From: Rhodocyclales bacterium | GTDB lineage: Bacteria; Pseudomonadota; Gammaproteobacteria; Burkholderiales; Rhodocyclaceae | Direction of reading: 5' to 3' | Assembly (NCBI GenBank): GCA_016235805.1 | Contig: JACRIY010000084.1 | Span: 1-64,000, forward strand | DNA: 64,000 bases | In this document: piece after piece, positions 28,793 to 38,140 of the stretch | Position numbering within the stretch: position 1 is the stretch's first letter | How the letters are laid out: each line of letters starts with the position of its first letter | Made by a program: the position numbers and the translations under genes | The notes under the pieces: model-generated | Database searches by the model: none | What the model was told of the DNA's origin: nothing | The model's input: only the letters and a program-made list of their open reading frames with translations

Positions 28793-29662
28793 CTAGCCCA
28801 TGCTGTCGAGGATGTTGCCTGCGCCGTTGCGCAGCCCGTCCAGTTGGTCTTCGCCGATGCCGAGCACTTCGAGCCGATCCGTGCCGGTCAGGTTCCAGCC
28901 GTGGTCCGCGCCGCCGGTGAGGTCGGCGTGGAGTTTTTCCGCCAGTTGTCCAAGCGCGATCAGGCGGCGCGTGCCGGCGGCGAGTCCGGGCATGTTCGGC
29001 GGAAAGATGCGGTCGGCATGATGGTGGAGGATGGCCTGGACGTGGATTTCGGGCAGGAACCAGCTCTCGGCCATGACGGAGCCCACCTGGGCATGGCTCA
29101 GCTCATGGCGCTCGATCTCGATCTCGGCGTATGAACGGTCCGCCTCGCGACTCGAGGTAAAGGTCTGCTCGTAACCGGGAAGCGAATGCAGCAGCACCGG
29201 AATGCCGCAATCATGGAACAGGGCGTAGGTGTAGGCATCCTCCGAGCGGATGCCGTCGCGAATGCCGAGTTCCCGCGTCAGCCAGCCGCAGATGAAGGCG
29301 GTGCCCGACGAGCTTTCCCAGAAGCCCTTCATTGCCGGCGATTCGGGCAGGACCGTGCGCAGCGAAAGTCCGGCGAGCGTGCGCAGCACGTTGATCAGGC
29401 CGAGCATGGTAAGGGCGTCGCGCACCGTGGTGGCCTTGCTGCGATAGCCGAAGGCGGGCGCGTTGGCGGTCTTGATCAGGCCCGCGGCAAGGCCGACGTC
29501 GGCGACGATCAGGTTGGCCAGGCGGCGAAAATCCGGATCGTGGGACTGCATTTCCGCCATTACCTTGTCGAGCACGGCCGGGCGCGGCGGGATTTCGATG
29601 CCGGCCAGTGTCTTCGCCAGGGATTCTTCGATGCCGCTTTGGGTCGCTACGCTGTCCGTCAT
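28793..29662 (-). CDS. HDOD domain protein
   Basis: 289 aa made almost wholly of an HDOD domain, a degenerate HD phosphohydrolase fold used in bacterial signalling. Visible segments are IEIPPRPAVLDKVMAEMQ, ADVGLAAGLIKTANAPAFGYRSK and YALFHDCGIPVLLHSLPGYEQ. The last includes an HD pair, but the other metal ligands are incomplete, so catalysis is uncertain. No GGDEF, EAL or receiver partner is fused. It is convergent with the SulP transporter and about 70 bp upstream of the CaiB gene stop. Confidence 0.88.
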   Translation of the reverse strand: MTDSVATQSGIEESLAKTLAGIEIPPRPAVLDKVMAEMQSHDPDFRRLANLIVADVGLAAGLIKTANAPAFGYRSKATTVRDALTMLGLINVLRTLAGLSLRTVLPESPAMKGFWESSSGTAFICGWLTRELGIRDGIRSEDAYTYALFHDCGIPVLLHSLPGYEQTFTSSREADRSYAEIEIERHELSHAQVGSVMAESWFLPEIHVQAILHHHADRIFPPNMPGLAAGTRRLIALGQLAEKLHADLTGGADHGWNLTGTDRLEVLGIGEDQLDGLRNGAGNILDSMG

Positions 29663-29730
29663 GTCGATTCCAGATGCTGAAGTTGGCGAGAGTTTAAGAC
29701 TTTTTCCGGGGCCTGATGCAGGGCGTGGGG

Positions 29731-30954
29731 CTAGACGATACCCCCTGCGCGCAGCGCGGCTATCTCAGCTTTGCTACGGCCCAGTTCCTGCAGCAATGCC
29801 TCGGTGTCCTGCCCAAGCAGCGGCGGCGCACGCCCGTGATCGATCGGCGTCGCCGAGAAATGGATCGGGTTGGCGACCTGCGGTGCAATGCCTCCTGCGG
29901 CATGCGGCAGGTCGACGCGCAGGCCGCGATGCATCACCTGCGGATCGGCGAAAACGCCGGCCAGGTCGTTGATCGGGCCGCAGGGCACGGCGGCATTCTC
30001 CAGCGCGGCGATCCATTCCGCCGTGGTCCTCATCACCGTAGCCTGGCGCAGCAGGGGCAGCAGTTCGGCGCGATGCTTGACGCGCGCGGCGTTGCTGGAA
30101 AATCGCTGGTCCTGCGCCCACTCGGCATGGCCGGCGATCTCGCAGAAGCGCGCAAACTGGCCGTCGTTGCCGATGGCGAGGATCATGTCGCCGTCGGCCG
30201 TGGGGAAATCCTGGTAAGGCACGATGTTGGGATGGCCGTTGCCCATGCGTCGCGGCGCCTTGCCCGAGACCAGGTAGTTCATCGCCTGGTTGGCGAGGCA
30301 GGCCACCTGCACGTCGAGCAGGGCGAGGTCGATGTGCTGTCCCTGTCCGGTCTTCTCGCGGTGCAGCAGCGCCGCCAGGATGGCGTTGCCCGCGTACAGT
30401 CCGGTGAGGATGTCGGTCAGTGCCACGCCGACCTTCTGCGGCCCGGCGCCGTCCTCGCCTTCGGCGCGACCGGTGACGCTCATCAGGCCGCCCATGCCCT
30501 GGATCAGGAAATCGTAGCCGGCGCGCGCGGCGTAGGGCCCGTCCTGGCCGAAGCCGGTGATCGAGCAATACACGAGCTTCGGATTGATCGCGGCGAGGCT
30601 GGCATAGTCGAGGCCGTAGGCCGCAAGGCCGCCGACCTTGAAGTTCTCCAGGACCACGTCGGCCCGTGCCGCCAGTTCGCGCAGGATGGCCTGGCCTTCG
30701 GGTCGGGTCATGTCCACGGTCAGCGAGCGCTTGTTGCGGTTGGTACACAGGAAGTAGGCGGCGTCCGTGGTCGGCTGGCCGGCGCCGTCGGCCAGCCAGG
30801 GCGGACCCCAGCCGCGCGTGTCGTCGCCGCTGCCGGGCTTTTCGACCTTGATCACCTCGGCGCCGAGGTCGCCCAGCAACTGCGAGGCCCAGGGCCCGGC
30901 CAGGACGCGCGAGAGGTCAAGGACCCTGAGTCCGGCGAGGGCGCCATCCGCCAT
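29731..30954 (-). CDS. CaiB/BaiF family CoA-transferase
   Basis: 407-aa class III CoA-transferase. It starts MADGALAGLRVLDLSRVLAGPW, with the family arginine segment and the conserved aspartate that forms the acyl anhydride intermediate in GYDFLIQGMGGLMSVTG. The substrate acid cannot be told from sequence; formyl-, succinyl- and itaconyl-CoA type enzymes share this scaffold. The start overlaps the stop of the chalcone-isomerase-like gene by one base, so the two are coupled, though no metabolic link is evident. Confidence 0.92.
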   Translation of the reverse strand: MADGALAGLRVLDLSRVLAGPWASQLLGDLGAEVIKVEKPGSGDDTRGWGPPWLADGAGQPTTDAAYFLCTNRNKRSLTVDMTRPEGQAILRELAARADVVLENFKVGGLAAYGLDYASLAAINPKLVYCSITGFGQDGPYAARAGYDFLIQGMGGLMSVTGRAEGEDGAGPQKVGVALTDILTGLYAGNAILAALLHREKTGQGQHIDLALLDVQVACLANQAMNYLVSGKAPRRMGNGHPNIVPYQDFPTADGDMILAIGNDGQFARFCEIAGHAEWAQDQRFSSNAARVKHRAELLPLLRQATVMRTTAEWIAALENAAVPCGPINDLAGVFADPQVMHRGLRVDLPHAAGGIAPQVANPIHFSATPIDHGRAPPLLGQDTEALLQELGRSKAEIAALRAGGIV

Positions 30955-31589
30955 CAGGACGCCTTGCCGAGCAGCTTTTCCTTGAGGTCGTCCTGCGCCG
31001 GGTTGTCGCCCAGCCAGATGCGCAGCAGCGCGCGATAGAAGTCCTCGCCGGCGATGTCGGCGCCCTTCTGCGCGCCATTGAAGGAAAGTCGCGTCCCGGT
31101 GTCGGGCAGCCAGTCCAGATTGACCACAGATTTTTCCGGGGCGTTGCCGATGGTCAGCATGGTGCTGCGGAACTGGTCGATCTTCGGTTGCAGCGACTTC
31201 AGCGTCGGTTCGTCGTGGTTCTTCTTCAGGGCCGAGATCAGGGCGTCGACGAACTCCTCGGCGGTAAGGTCGCGCAGGGTGACGATGGCGATGCGCTTGG
31301 CGCCCTTTGCGGCCAGCACGTCAGCCGTGGTGGAGGCCTTCTGCGGCAGGTAGAGGCCGAGCGCATAGACCTTGAAGAAGGCCCGGTTGCGCAGCCCGGC
31401 GCCATTGATCACCGTGTCGCCAGCGCCGACTTTCACCTTGTCTTCGAACTTCACGCCGGCGACTTCGAGCGCAGCCAGTGCCGGCAGGGATAGGGCCATG
31501 AGCAATGCGGCGGCAAGTTTCTTAGCTCCGGCCGCTGCGCTTAACGCCGATAGTGCCGGCGTTAGCCTGCACTGAAACTCCGTTTTCAT
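30954..31589 (-). CDS. Exported chalcone-isomerase-like protein
   Basis: 211 aa. A signal peptide (AAALLMALSLPALA) precedes the chalcone-isomerase-like core with VAGVKFEDKVKVGAGDTVI, LRNRAFFKVYALGLYLP and LPDTGTRLSFNGAQKGADI. Bacterial members are thought to be fatty-acid-binding or of unknown role rather than flavonoid enzymes. The start ATG at 31589 has AGGAG 7 bp before it. Copy 8 of the dispersed repeat encodes its KVGAGDT. Divergent from the DUF4139 gene. Confidence 0.85.
   Translation of the reverse strand: MKTEFQCRLTPALSALSAAAGAKKLAAALLMALSLPALAALEVAGVKFEDKVKVGAGDTVINGAGLRNRAFFKVYALGLYLPQKASTTADVLAAKGAKRIAIVTLRDLTAEEFVDALISALKKNHDEPTLKSLQPKIDQFRSTMLTIGNAPEKSVVNLDWLPDTGTRLSFNGAQKGADIAGEDFYRALLRIWLGDNPAQDDLKEKLLGKAS
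31412..31434 (+). repeat. Dispersed 24-bp repeat, copy 8 (inside chalcone-isomerase-like gene)
   Basis: Exact match to the commonest form, CCGTGTCGCC followed by AGCGCCGACTTTC. It encodes KVGAGDT on the minus strand. Confidence 0.9.
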
Positions 31590-31675
31590 CTCGATGCTCC
31601 TTTGGGTTTCGATCTCGCCATGATACCGCCGATGCAGTCATGCTATGTTTGAAGACCCTCGACGTGGAGATTGCC

Positions 31676-33088
31676 ATGCAACGAATATCCCTGACATTGA
31701 CGATGCTGCTGGCGGCGACGCTAACGCACGGCGCCGAGAGCGCCAGGGACGTCGGCTCCGGTGCCGCCGACCGTGAGGCGGTGGCCGTGACCGTGTACAA
31801 CGACGACCTGGCGCTGGTCAAGGAGCGCCGCCGGGTCGATCTGCCGGCCGGCCTGGCGCGGCTTTCGCTCCGCGAAGTGGCGGCACAGATGCGCCCCGAA
31901 ACGGCGCTGTTGCGCGCGGTCAGCGGCCAGCCATTCGTGCTGATCGAACAGAACTTCGATTTCGACCTGCTGACGCCGCAAAAGCTGCTGGAAAAATACG
32001 TCGGCCGCGAAGTGACGGTGATCCGTTCGCATCCGACCAGCGATGCCGAACGCCGCGAAACGGCCACCGTGCTCGCCGCCGGACAAGGCACTGTGCTGCG
32101 CTTTGCCGACCGCATCGAGACCGGCGTGCCCGGACGCCTGGCCTTCGATTCCGTGCCGGCCAATCTGCGCGATCGTCCTACGCTGTCGGTGCTGCTCGAT
32201 GCCGCCGGCGACAAGCAGTCGGTGGAGCTGTCCTATCTCACGGCGGGTCTCGCGTGGAAGGCCGACTACGTCGCCAACCTGTCCTCCGACGGCAAGAGCC
32301 TGGACCTCAACGGATGGGTGACACTGACCAATCGCAGCGGCGCAGGTTTCGACAACACCACGCTGCAGCTAGTCGCCGGCACTGTGAATCGGGTGCGGCC
32401 GCCGCAGGCACAGATGGCTTACGCGATGGCCCCGGCGCCGGCGCGCGCGAAGGCGGCAGAAGCGACGCAGGAAGCGCTGATGGATTACCACCTCTACAGC
32501 TTCGAGCGGCCGACCTCGATCGCCGACAACCAGACCAAGCAGCTCGCGCTGCTCTCGGCCGCCGCCGTGCCGGTGCGCCGCGAGTATCTTCTGGCCGGCA
32601 ACGACTGGTACTACCGCGACCGCTACACGCAGGTCGGTCAGAAGCTGAAGCCCGCCGTCTTCCTGGAATTCGAGAACAAGGGCGGGCAGCTCGGCAAGCC
32701 GCTGCCGGCCGGCATCGTGCGCGTCTATGCAAAGGACAGCAAGGGTGCGGCGCAATTCGTCGGCGAGGACCGCATCGAGCACACGGCGAAGAACGAAAAG
32801 CTCAAGCTCAGGCTGGGCGAGGCCTTCGACATCACTGCCGAGCGCAAGCAGACCGGCTACAAGCGCATCGCCGACAATGTCAGCGAATCCTCCTGGCGCA
32901 TCGAGTTGCGCAACGCCAAGGACGAGGCGGTGACGGTGCGCGTGCAGGAGCCGATGCCCGGCGACTGGGAGATGATCCAGGAATCGCAGAAGCATACGAA
33001 AGACTCGGCGCGCGTCGCCTCGTGGCTGGTGACGGTGCCGCCGGGTGACAAGGTGCTGCTGGACTATACGGTGCGCGTGAAGTGGTGA
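31676..33088 (+). CDS. Exported DUF4139 domain protein
   Basis: 470 aa. The signal peptide is MQRISLTLTMLLAATLTHGA. The rest carries a DUF4139-type C-terminal beta domain (LSYLTAGLAWKADYVANLS, WVTLTNRSGAGFDNTTLQLVAGTVN, and the end VPPGDKVLLDYTVRVKW), also seen in mucoidy-inhibitor-A-like proteins. Function is unknown; a surface or periplasmic adaptor is possible. The ATG at 31676 has GGAG 7 bp upstream and gives a signal peptide, unlike the upstream in-frame start. It overlaps the next gene by 4 bp. Confidence 0.85.
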   Translation: MQRISLTLTMLLAATLTHGAESARDVGSGAADREAVAVTVYNDDLALVKERRRVDLPAGLARLSLREVAAQMRPETALLRAVSGQPFVLIEQNFDFDLLTPQKLLEKYVGREVTVIRSHPTSDAERRETATVLAAGQGTVLRFADRIETGVPGRLAFDSVPANLRDRPTLSVLLDAAGDKQSVELSYLTAGLAWKADYVANLSSDGKSLDLNGWVTLTNRSGAGFDNTTLQLVAGTVNRVRPPQAQMAYAMAPAPARAKAAEATQEALMDYHLYSFERPTSIADNQTKQLALLSAAAVPVRREYLLAGNDWYYRDRYTQVGQKLKPAVFLEFENKGGQLGKPLPAGIVRVYAKDSKGAAQFVGEDRIEHTAKNEKLKLRLGEAFDITAERKQTGYKRIADNVSESSWRIELRNAKDEAVTVRVQEPMPGDWEMIQESQKHTKDSARVASWLVTVPPGDKVLLDYTVRVKW

Positions 33089-33888
33089 TTCGCCGCGCCC
33101 TTGCGCTGCTTTCGCTACTTGCCGCGCTGCTCGGCTTCGCGTCCCCGGCTTGGGCGCGCTGTCCGCCCCACGAGTTCACCGCGCCGGCCGACGTGAAGCC
33201 GGCAGGCGATGCGGTGCTGATCGTGACCCACGCCACATCCTTCCACGACGCCCGGTTCTCCACCAAGCGCGGCGTCGACGAGGCGGTGCGCTTCGCCAGG
33301 GAACGCCGCATTCCGGTCATCTACCTGCAGGACGACTCGCCACTCGAGTATTACTTCATGGACGACTGCAACCCCGACTATTGGGTTTTCTCGCAGGGTG
33401 GCGAGTTGAAGTTCGAGGTGACCGCATCCCATGTCTATATCGTCGGCGGGCATCTCGAAATGTGCATGTCGGCCACGCTGCACGACCTCATCTACCAGTG
33501 GTCGAAGCAGCCGCCGCGCAACCGGCAGATCACCTACTTCATGGACGCGATCTATTCCAATGGCAAGCTCGTTGATCCGGGCGATGCTTTTTATGCGGAC
33601 TTCCAGCGCTTCATGGGCGTTGTGACCTACGGCCGGCCCGGCGGCGAGCACTGGCCGAAGCTGACGCTGCTGGAAACCATGGGCGTGATCATTCGCGAAG
33701 AACACGAACTGGACTACCTGAAGCAGGCCCTGCCGCGCTGGGACCGCACCTTTCCTGCGAACTACCGGATCGAGCTGCAGCTCAACGATTCGGTGAAGAA
33801 GGTCCTGCGCACGGCCGACGGCTGGCATCCGCCCACGGTGTTGTTCCGCTTCCTCGATTCGGCGCTCAGCCTGACCGCGCCAATGTAG
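33085..33888 (+). CDS. Exported protein of unknown function
   Basis: 267 aa that I do not recognise. It has a signal peptide (ALALLSLLAALLGFASPAWA) and then a compact alpha/beta pattern: AVLIVTHATSFHDARFSTKRG, RRIPVIYLQDDSPLEYYFMDD, HVYIVGGHLEMCMSATLHDLIYQW. The spacing of strands, D and H residues suggests a Rossmann-like or hydrolase-like fold, but no known motif is complete. The start is GTG at 33085 (GTGA overlap with DUF4139) or GTG at 33082. Coupling to DUF4139 suggests a joint envelope function. Confidence 0.75.
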   Translation: MIRRALALLSLLAALLGFASPAWARCPPHEFTAPADVKPAGDAVLIVTHATSFHDARFSTKRGVDEAVRFARERRIPVIYLQDDSPLEYYFMDDCNPDYWVFSQGGELKFEVTASHVYIVGGHLEMCMSATLHDLIYQWSKQPPRNRQITYFMDAIYSNGKLVDPGDAFYADFQRFMGVVTYGRPGGEHWPKLTLLETMGVIIREEHELDYLKQALPRWDRTFPANYRIELQLNDSVKKVLRTADGWHPPTVLFRFLDSALSLTAPM

Positions 33889-33906
33889 GCGAGCGCCGCG
33901 TGGCCT

Positions 33907-34293
33907 CTATTTCAAGGCCTGCAGCACCCAGACGCGTACTTCGGTGCGCGACAGGATCCAGCCATCCAGCACCACCGTGTTTCGCGTATCGAAATCGCGC
34001 CGGACGGCGGCGGCGAGGGCATCGACCAGGCTCGCACCGGCGCCGCTCGGCGCGACCGCCGCGAGCAATTCCCTTTCCAGGAATTCGGCGCTCTTCTCCG
34101 TCGGGTGGCTGGCAAAGTATTTCTCGGCGACGTGCAGCAGCGCGTCCGGATCGAGGCGAAACCCCGGCAGCAGCGGGTTGCCGCCGGAGAAGACCAGCAC
34201 CCCGGTGGCGACGCCACCGGCGCCGAGCGCGACGCCGAGGCCCGAAACGAGGAGGAGAAACTTGCGGCGATCGAGCTTCGGCCATTTAGCCAT
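33907..34293 (-). CDS. Tat-exported small subunit of a GMC oxidoreductase (gluconate-2-DH subunit-3-like)
   Basis: 128 aa. The N-terminus has a twin-arginine motif, D-R-R-K-F-L-L-L, followed by a hydrophobic stretch (SGLGVALGAGGVATGVLVF), so it is Tat-exported or Tat-anchored. The C-terminal region resembles gluconate 2-dehydrogenase subunit 3, the small partner of membrane-bound GMC dehydrogenases, but it is short. It overlaps the GMC gene by 8 bp and follows it. The catalytic GMC subunit has no signal of its own and may be carried through Tat with this protein, as in known three-subunit dehydrogenases; no cytochrome c subunit is adjacent. Confidence 0.65.
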   Translation of the reverse strand: MAKWPKLDRRKFLLLVSGLGVALGAGGVATGVLVFSGGNPLLPGFRLDPDALLHVAEKYFASHPTEKSAEFLERELLAAVAPSGAGASLVDALAAAVRRDFDTRNTVVLDGWILSRTEVRVWVLQALK

Positions 34294-35851
34294 GGGACGC
34301 TCCGCCTTGATGCAGCACACTGCGCGCGAGATGATCGGCGATCCTGTGCGCCAGCGCGATGATGGTGAAGGTCGGATTGACGAAGCCGGCGGACGGAAAG
34401 ACGGAACTGCCGGCGACATACAGGTTGCGTGTGCCATGCACGATGCAGTCGCGGTCGACCACGCCGCGCCTGGGGTCGTCGTGCATGCGCGTCGTCCCCA
34501 TGTGATGCTGGTCGGCTACTCGCGTGGCCGGGTCATGCGCATTGAATTCGATGCGGACCCGCCCCAGTGCCTGGCCGCCGAGCCGGTTCGCGATGAGGGC
34601 GAGGGATCGCTCCAGGTTCTGCGCTTCCTGTTCGCTGGTCTGAAAGCGCACGCTGACGCGGCGTATGCCGTAGTCGTCGCTGCGGTTCGAGAGCGTGACC
34701 CGGTTGTCCGGGTCCGGCACCGCTTCGGGCAGTGCGAAAAAGGAGAACAGCGCCGCCTCGCCCTGGCCCGTGCTTTTGGCGAAGCCCGCGACGGCGCGCT
34801 CGACGAAATCGTTGTTGCCGCTGTCGCCCGCACCGAGGTTCAGACCGATACCGAGTTTCAGCAATTGCTCGCGCAGCCTGGCGACCTGGCGTTCGCCACG
34901 ATACAGGCGCTGGCGGCGACCGTACTGCAGAGCGAGGCCCAGGTTCAGGAGGCGCTCCCGCCGCTTTATGTCATCGTCGAGCGAAAGGCAGATCCGCCCC
35001 TTCGTGGCGCGGAGCCGGCCTTCCATGTCGCGGGCCGGGCTGTCGGCGAAGACGATCTGGCCCGCACCCCAGATCGGCGTGTGCGACATGAAGTAGCGGC
35101 CCAACTGGTCGTGCCGGTTGCCCAGGCCGGCTGGGTGCGCGTTGGTCGAATTGAGCAGGATCCTGGCGTTCTCGATGCCGCCGGTGGCCAGCACGAAGTA
35201 CCGGGCGCTGATGGTTGAACGTTGCTTTGCCTTGTCGACCAGCTCCAGCGCGCGGACATCGCCGTTCGGTGCGCTGTCGAAAGCCATGGCGTTGGCGTGA
35301 AGGAACAGCGTGATGTTCTCCGCGCGCACCAGTTCATCGCGAAACTCGGTGCCGAAGCGCATCGTGGGATCGCTGTGCTGAAACGGGATTAGCACCAGGC
35401 CTTCCGAGTGGCCGCCGTCGCGGGTAAGAGCCCGGCGGTCGCGGCCATCGGCAAAAAAGGATTGAAGTCCCAGCAGTTGCGATGCCCGGTCGTAATAGGG
35501 GAGCAGTTCCTCGCGCCCGAAGGGCCAGGCGATGCTGGCCGGCAGCCAGTCCTTGCGCTCCATGTCGTAGGCATCGAGCGGCCGGCAGACGCCGCCCCAG
35601 CAAAAACTGCTGCCGCCGAACAGCCGCGAACGGGTGGTGGACAGGTAGTCCGGCGGCAGGCCGACGGTGTCGCCCTCGTAGCTCTTCTGCGAGTCCGCCT
35701 CGTAATCGAAGCCGCCGGCTTCGACCAGGGCGACACTGAGCGATTTCGGCAGGCTGCGCGCGACGGTGATGCCCGCCGGGCCGGAACCGACGATGCAGAC
35801 ATCGAATGGCTGGTCCGGTCTGCCTGCAGTGGTGGCGGCGCTGGCAATCAC
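34286..35851 (-). CDS. GMC family oxidoreductase (FAD-dependent)
   Basis: 521 aa. The N-terminal Rossmann FAD motif is DVCIVGSGPAGITVARSL (about residues 17-34). The C-terminal catalytic segment has DQHHMGTTRMHDDPRRGVVD and HGTRNLYVAGSSVFPSAGFVNPTFTI, with the His and Asn expected in GMC enzymes. Members oxidise alcohols, sugars or sterols; the substrate is not evident. It is followed by the Tat small subunit, which suggests periplasmic oxidation coupled to an electron acceptor. Confidence 0.92.
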   Translation of the reverse strand: MIASAATTAGRPDQPFDVCIVGSGPAGITVARSLPKSLSVALVEAGGFDYEADSQKSYEGDTVGLPPDYLSTTRSRLFGGSSFCWGGVCRPLDAYDMERKDWLPASIAWPFGREELLPYYDRASQLLGLQSFFADGRDRRALTRDGGHSEGLVLIPFQHSDPTMRFGTEFRDELVRAENITLFLHANAMAFDSAPNGDVRALELVDKAKQRSTISARYFVLATGGIENARILLNSTNAHPAGLGNRHDQLGRYFMSHTPIWGAGQIVFADSPARDMEGRLRATKGRICLSLDDDIKRRERLLNLGLALQYGRRQRLYRGERQVARLREQLLKLGIGLNLGAGDSGNNDFVERAVAGFAKSTGQGEAALFSFFALPEAVPDPDNRVTLSNRSDDYGIRRVSVRFQTSEQEAQNLERSLALIANRLGGQALGRVRIEFNAHDPATRVADQHHMGTTRMHDDPRRGVVDRDCIVHGTRNLYVAGSSVFPSAGFVNPTFTIIALAHRIADHLARSVLHQGGASHG

Positions 35852-35905
35852 GGTCGGTAGGGCTCGGCTGGGGATCAGTCTATTTCGCCGGGCTCGCGAA
35901 CAGCG

Positions 35906-37162
35906 TCAGGCGCGTACCTCGCCATTGCCGAGCACGATCCACTTCAGCGAGGTGAGGCCTTCGAGGCCGACCGGGCCGCGGGCGTGGAACTTGTCCGTGG
36001 AAATGCCGATCTCCGCGCCAAGCCCGAATTCGAAGCCGTCGGCGAAGCGCGTCGAGGCGTTCACCATGACCGAGGCCGAATCAACTTCGCGCAGGAAGCG
36101 CATCGCGTCGGTGTAGTTCTCGGTGACTATGCTCTCGGTGTGGCCGGACGAATAGGTGTTGATGTGCGCGATCGCCTCGTCGATGCCGGCGACGATCTTC
36201 ACCGAGATGATCGCGGCGAGGTATTCGGTGTACCAGTCCTCTTCGGTCGCGGCGATGGCCTGCGGCACCAGCTTGCGGGTTTCCTCGCAGCCGCGGATCT
36301 CGACGCCCTTGGCGGAGAGCATGGCGCAAAGAGTCGGCGCCAGCGACACGGCGACGCCACGCGCGATCAGCAGCGATTCGGCGGTGTTGCAGGTGCCCAG
36401 CCGCTGGGTCTTGGAATTCTCCAGGATGGCCAGCGCCTTCGCCGCGTCGGCCGCGCCATCGACATAGACATGGCAGTTGCCGTCGAGGTGCTTGATCACC
36501 GGCACCCGGGCCTCCTTCGACACGCGCTCGATCAGTCCCTTGCCGCCGCGCGGCACGATGACATCGACGTATTCCGGCATGGCGACGAGGTGGCTCACCG
36601 CCTCGCGGTCGGTGGTTTCGACCACCTGCACCGCGCTTGCCGGCAGGCCGGCGGCGGCGAGGCCTTCGCGCACGCAGGCGGCGATGGCCTGGTTGCAGCG
36701 GATGGCTTCCTTGCCGCCGCGCAGGATCGCGGCATTGCCGGACTTGAGGCACAGCGCGGCGGCGTCGGCCGTGACGTTGGGCCGTGCCTCGTAAATGATG
36801 CCGACCACGCCCAGCGGCACGCGCATTCGGCCGACCTGGATGCCGGAAGGGCGGCGCTTCATGTCGCTGATTTCGCCGATTGGGTCGGGCAGGGCGGCGA
36901 CCTGTTCCAGGCCCAGCGCCATGGCTTCAACGCCTTTTTCGGTGAGCGTCAGGCGGTCGAGCATCGCCGCGTCGAGGCCATTGGCTTGGGCTTCGGCGAC
37001 ATCGGCGGCATTGGCGGCGAGCAGTTCGGATACGCGCGCGCGGATGGCCTGTGCCATCGTCAGCAGGGCGGTGTTCTTGGCGGCGGTCGAGGCGCGTGCC
37101 GTGGCGCGCGAGGCTTCGCGCGCCGCCTTGCCGACCTGCTGCATGTAGTCCTTCACGTTCAT
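35906..37162 (-). CDS. proA: Gamma-glutamyl phosphate reductase ProA
   Basis: Second step of proline synthesis: NADPH-dependent reduction of gamma-glutamyl phosphate. 418 aa, family length. The catalytic Cys sits in [12 protein letters not shown]; other conserved blocks are [23 protein letters not shown] and [16 protein letters not shown]. The ATG at 37162 ([17 protein letters not shown]) is chosen rather than an ATG 42 bp upstream. It follows holA by 28 bp, a common betaproteobacterial order. Confidence 0.96.
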   Translation of the reverse strand: MNVKDYMQQVGKAAREASRATARASTAAKNTALLTMAQAIRARVSELLAANAADVAEAQANGLDAAMLDRLTLTEKGVEAMALGLEQVAALPDPIGEISDMKRRPSGIQVGRMRVPLGVVGIIYEARPNVTADAAALCLKSGNAAILRGGKEAIRCNQAIAACVREGLAAAGLPASAVQVVETTDREAVSHLVAMPEYVDVIVPRGGKGLIERVSKEARVPVIKHLDGNCHVYVDGAADAAKALAILENSKTQRLGTCNTAESLLIARGVAVSLAPTLCAMLSAKGVEIRGCEETRKLVPQAIAATEEDWYTEYLAAIISVKIVAGIDEAIAHINTYSSGHTESIVTENYTDAMRFLREVDSASVMVNASTRFADGFEFGLGAEIGISTDKFHARGPVGLEGLTSLKWIVLGNGEVRA

Positions 37163-37190
37163 TACCGTTCCCGTGTTCCAGTTTGCCGCG

Positions 37191-38135
37191 TCAGCGGCCT
37201 GCATCGGTCACCCCTCTCCCCTGGGGAGAGGGGCGGGGGTGAGGGTGCATTCCCTGACGAGTTATCTTCAACGCCAGTTGAAGAAACTCGTCCCATATGT
37301 CGCCGCGCGCGAGTCCCTTGATCATGCGGTCAATCTTCGCCGCGTGCAAGAGCGCAGGACGGGCGGAACTGCTGCGCGCTTCGGTGGCCAGCGCCCAGAG
37401 CACCAGCGGCGGCGCGGCGTCCTCGCCCTTGAGGCCTTCCAGCGTGCGTGCGGCGCGTACCGTGTCGCGGCCTTTCAGCGCGTCGCGCAAATCCGACACA
37501 TCGTAGCGGGCGACGTTCATCACGGCGGCTTCGACCTGTTCCAGGGAGATTTCGCCGGGCGGATGGATCAGGCCGAGTTTCTGGATTTCTTGGTGTGCGG
37601 CGAGCAGGTTACCCTCGACGTGGGCGGCGATGAATTCCAGCGCGGCCCTGGGCGCGCTCTGTTTCTGGCGCGCCATGCGCTCGGCGATCCACTGCGGCAG
37701 GCGCGTCAGCGGCGGCGCGTTGCATTCGATGGCCACGCCGGCGTTCGACAGCGCCGTGACCCAGGCCGCCTTCTTCGCCTGCCAGTCGAGTTCGGGCAGG
37801 GTGATCAGGGTGACGATGCCGGGCCCCAGGGTTCCGGTGTAGCGTTGCAGCGCCTCGCTGCCTTCGCGTCCCGGCTTGCCGGAGGGAATGCGCAGGTCGA
37901 CCAGCTTGGAGCCGCCGAACAGCGACATGTTGCCGGCCGCCATGAACAGGTCGTCCCACTTGAAGCCGGTGCCGACGACGATCACTTCGCGCTCTTCAAA
38001 GCCCTGTTTGCGCGCCGCGGCGCGGATCGCGTCGCCGGCCTCGATCACCAGCAGCGGTTCGTCGCCGTGCAGCAGGTAGAGCGGCGCCAGCGGCTTGTCG
38101 AGATGCGCCGCGAGCTGTTCGGGCCGCAGCAGCAT
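37191..38135 (-). CDS. holA: DNA polymerase III delta subunit HolA
   Basis: Clamp-loader subunit that opens the sliding clamp. 314 aa. It begins [30 protein letters not shown] and includes [17 protein letters not shown] and [12 protein letters not shown]. The last ~19 residues ([19 protein letters not shown]) are read from a GC-rich inverted repeat at 37209-37248 and are not a HolA feature. The start at 38135 gives normal length; upstream sequence in frame belongs to the lptE region. Next genes are lptE (5 bp away) and leuS upstream. Confidence 0.94.
   Translation of the reverse strand: MLLRPEQLAAHLDKPLAPLYLLHGDEPLLVIEAGDAIRAAARKQGFEEREVIVVGTGFKWDDLFMAAGNMSLFGGSKLVDLRIPSGKPGREGSEALQRYTGTLGPGIVTLITLPELDWQAKKAAWVTALSNAGVAIECNAPPLTRLPQWIAERMARQKQSAPRAALEFIAAHVEGNLLAAHQEIQKLGLIHPPGEISLEQVEAAVMNVARYDVSDLRDALKGRDTVRAARTLEGLKGEDAAPPLVLWALATEARSSSARPALLHAAKIDRMIKGLARGDIWDEFLQLALKITRQGMHPHPRPSPQGRGVTDAGR
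37209..37248. repeat. GC-rich inverted repeat at the holA 3' end
   Basis: CACCCCTCTCCCC / GGGGAGAGGGG palindrome followed by GGGGGTGAGGGTG. Such C-tract/G-tract hairpins are common intergenic repeats in proteobacteria. Here it provides the final codons of holA before the stop at 37191. Confidence 0.7.
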
Positions 38136-38140
38136 GTTCG

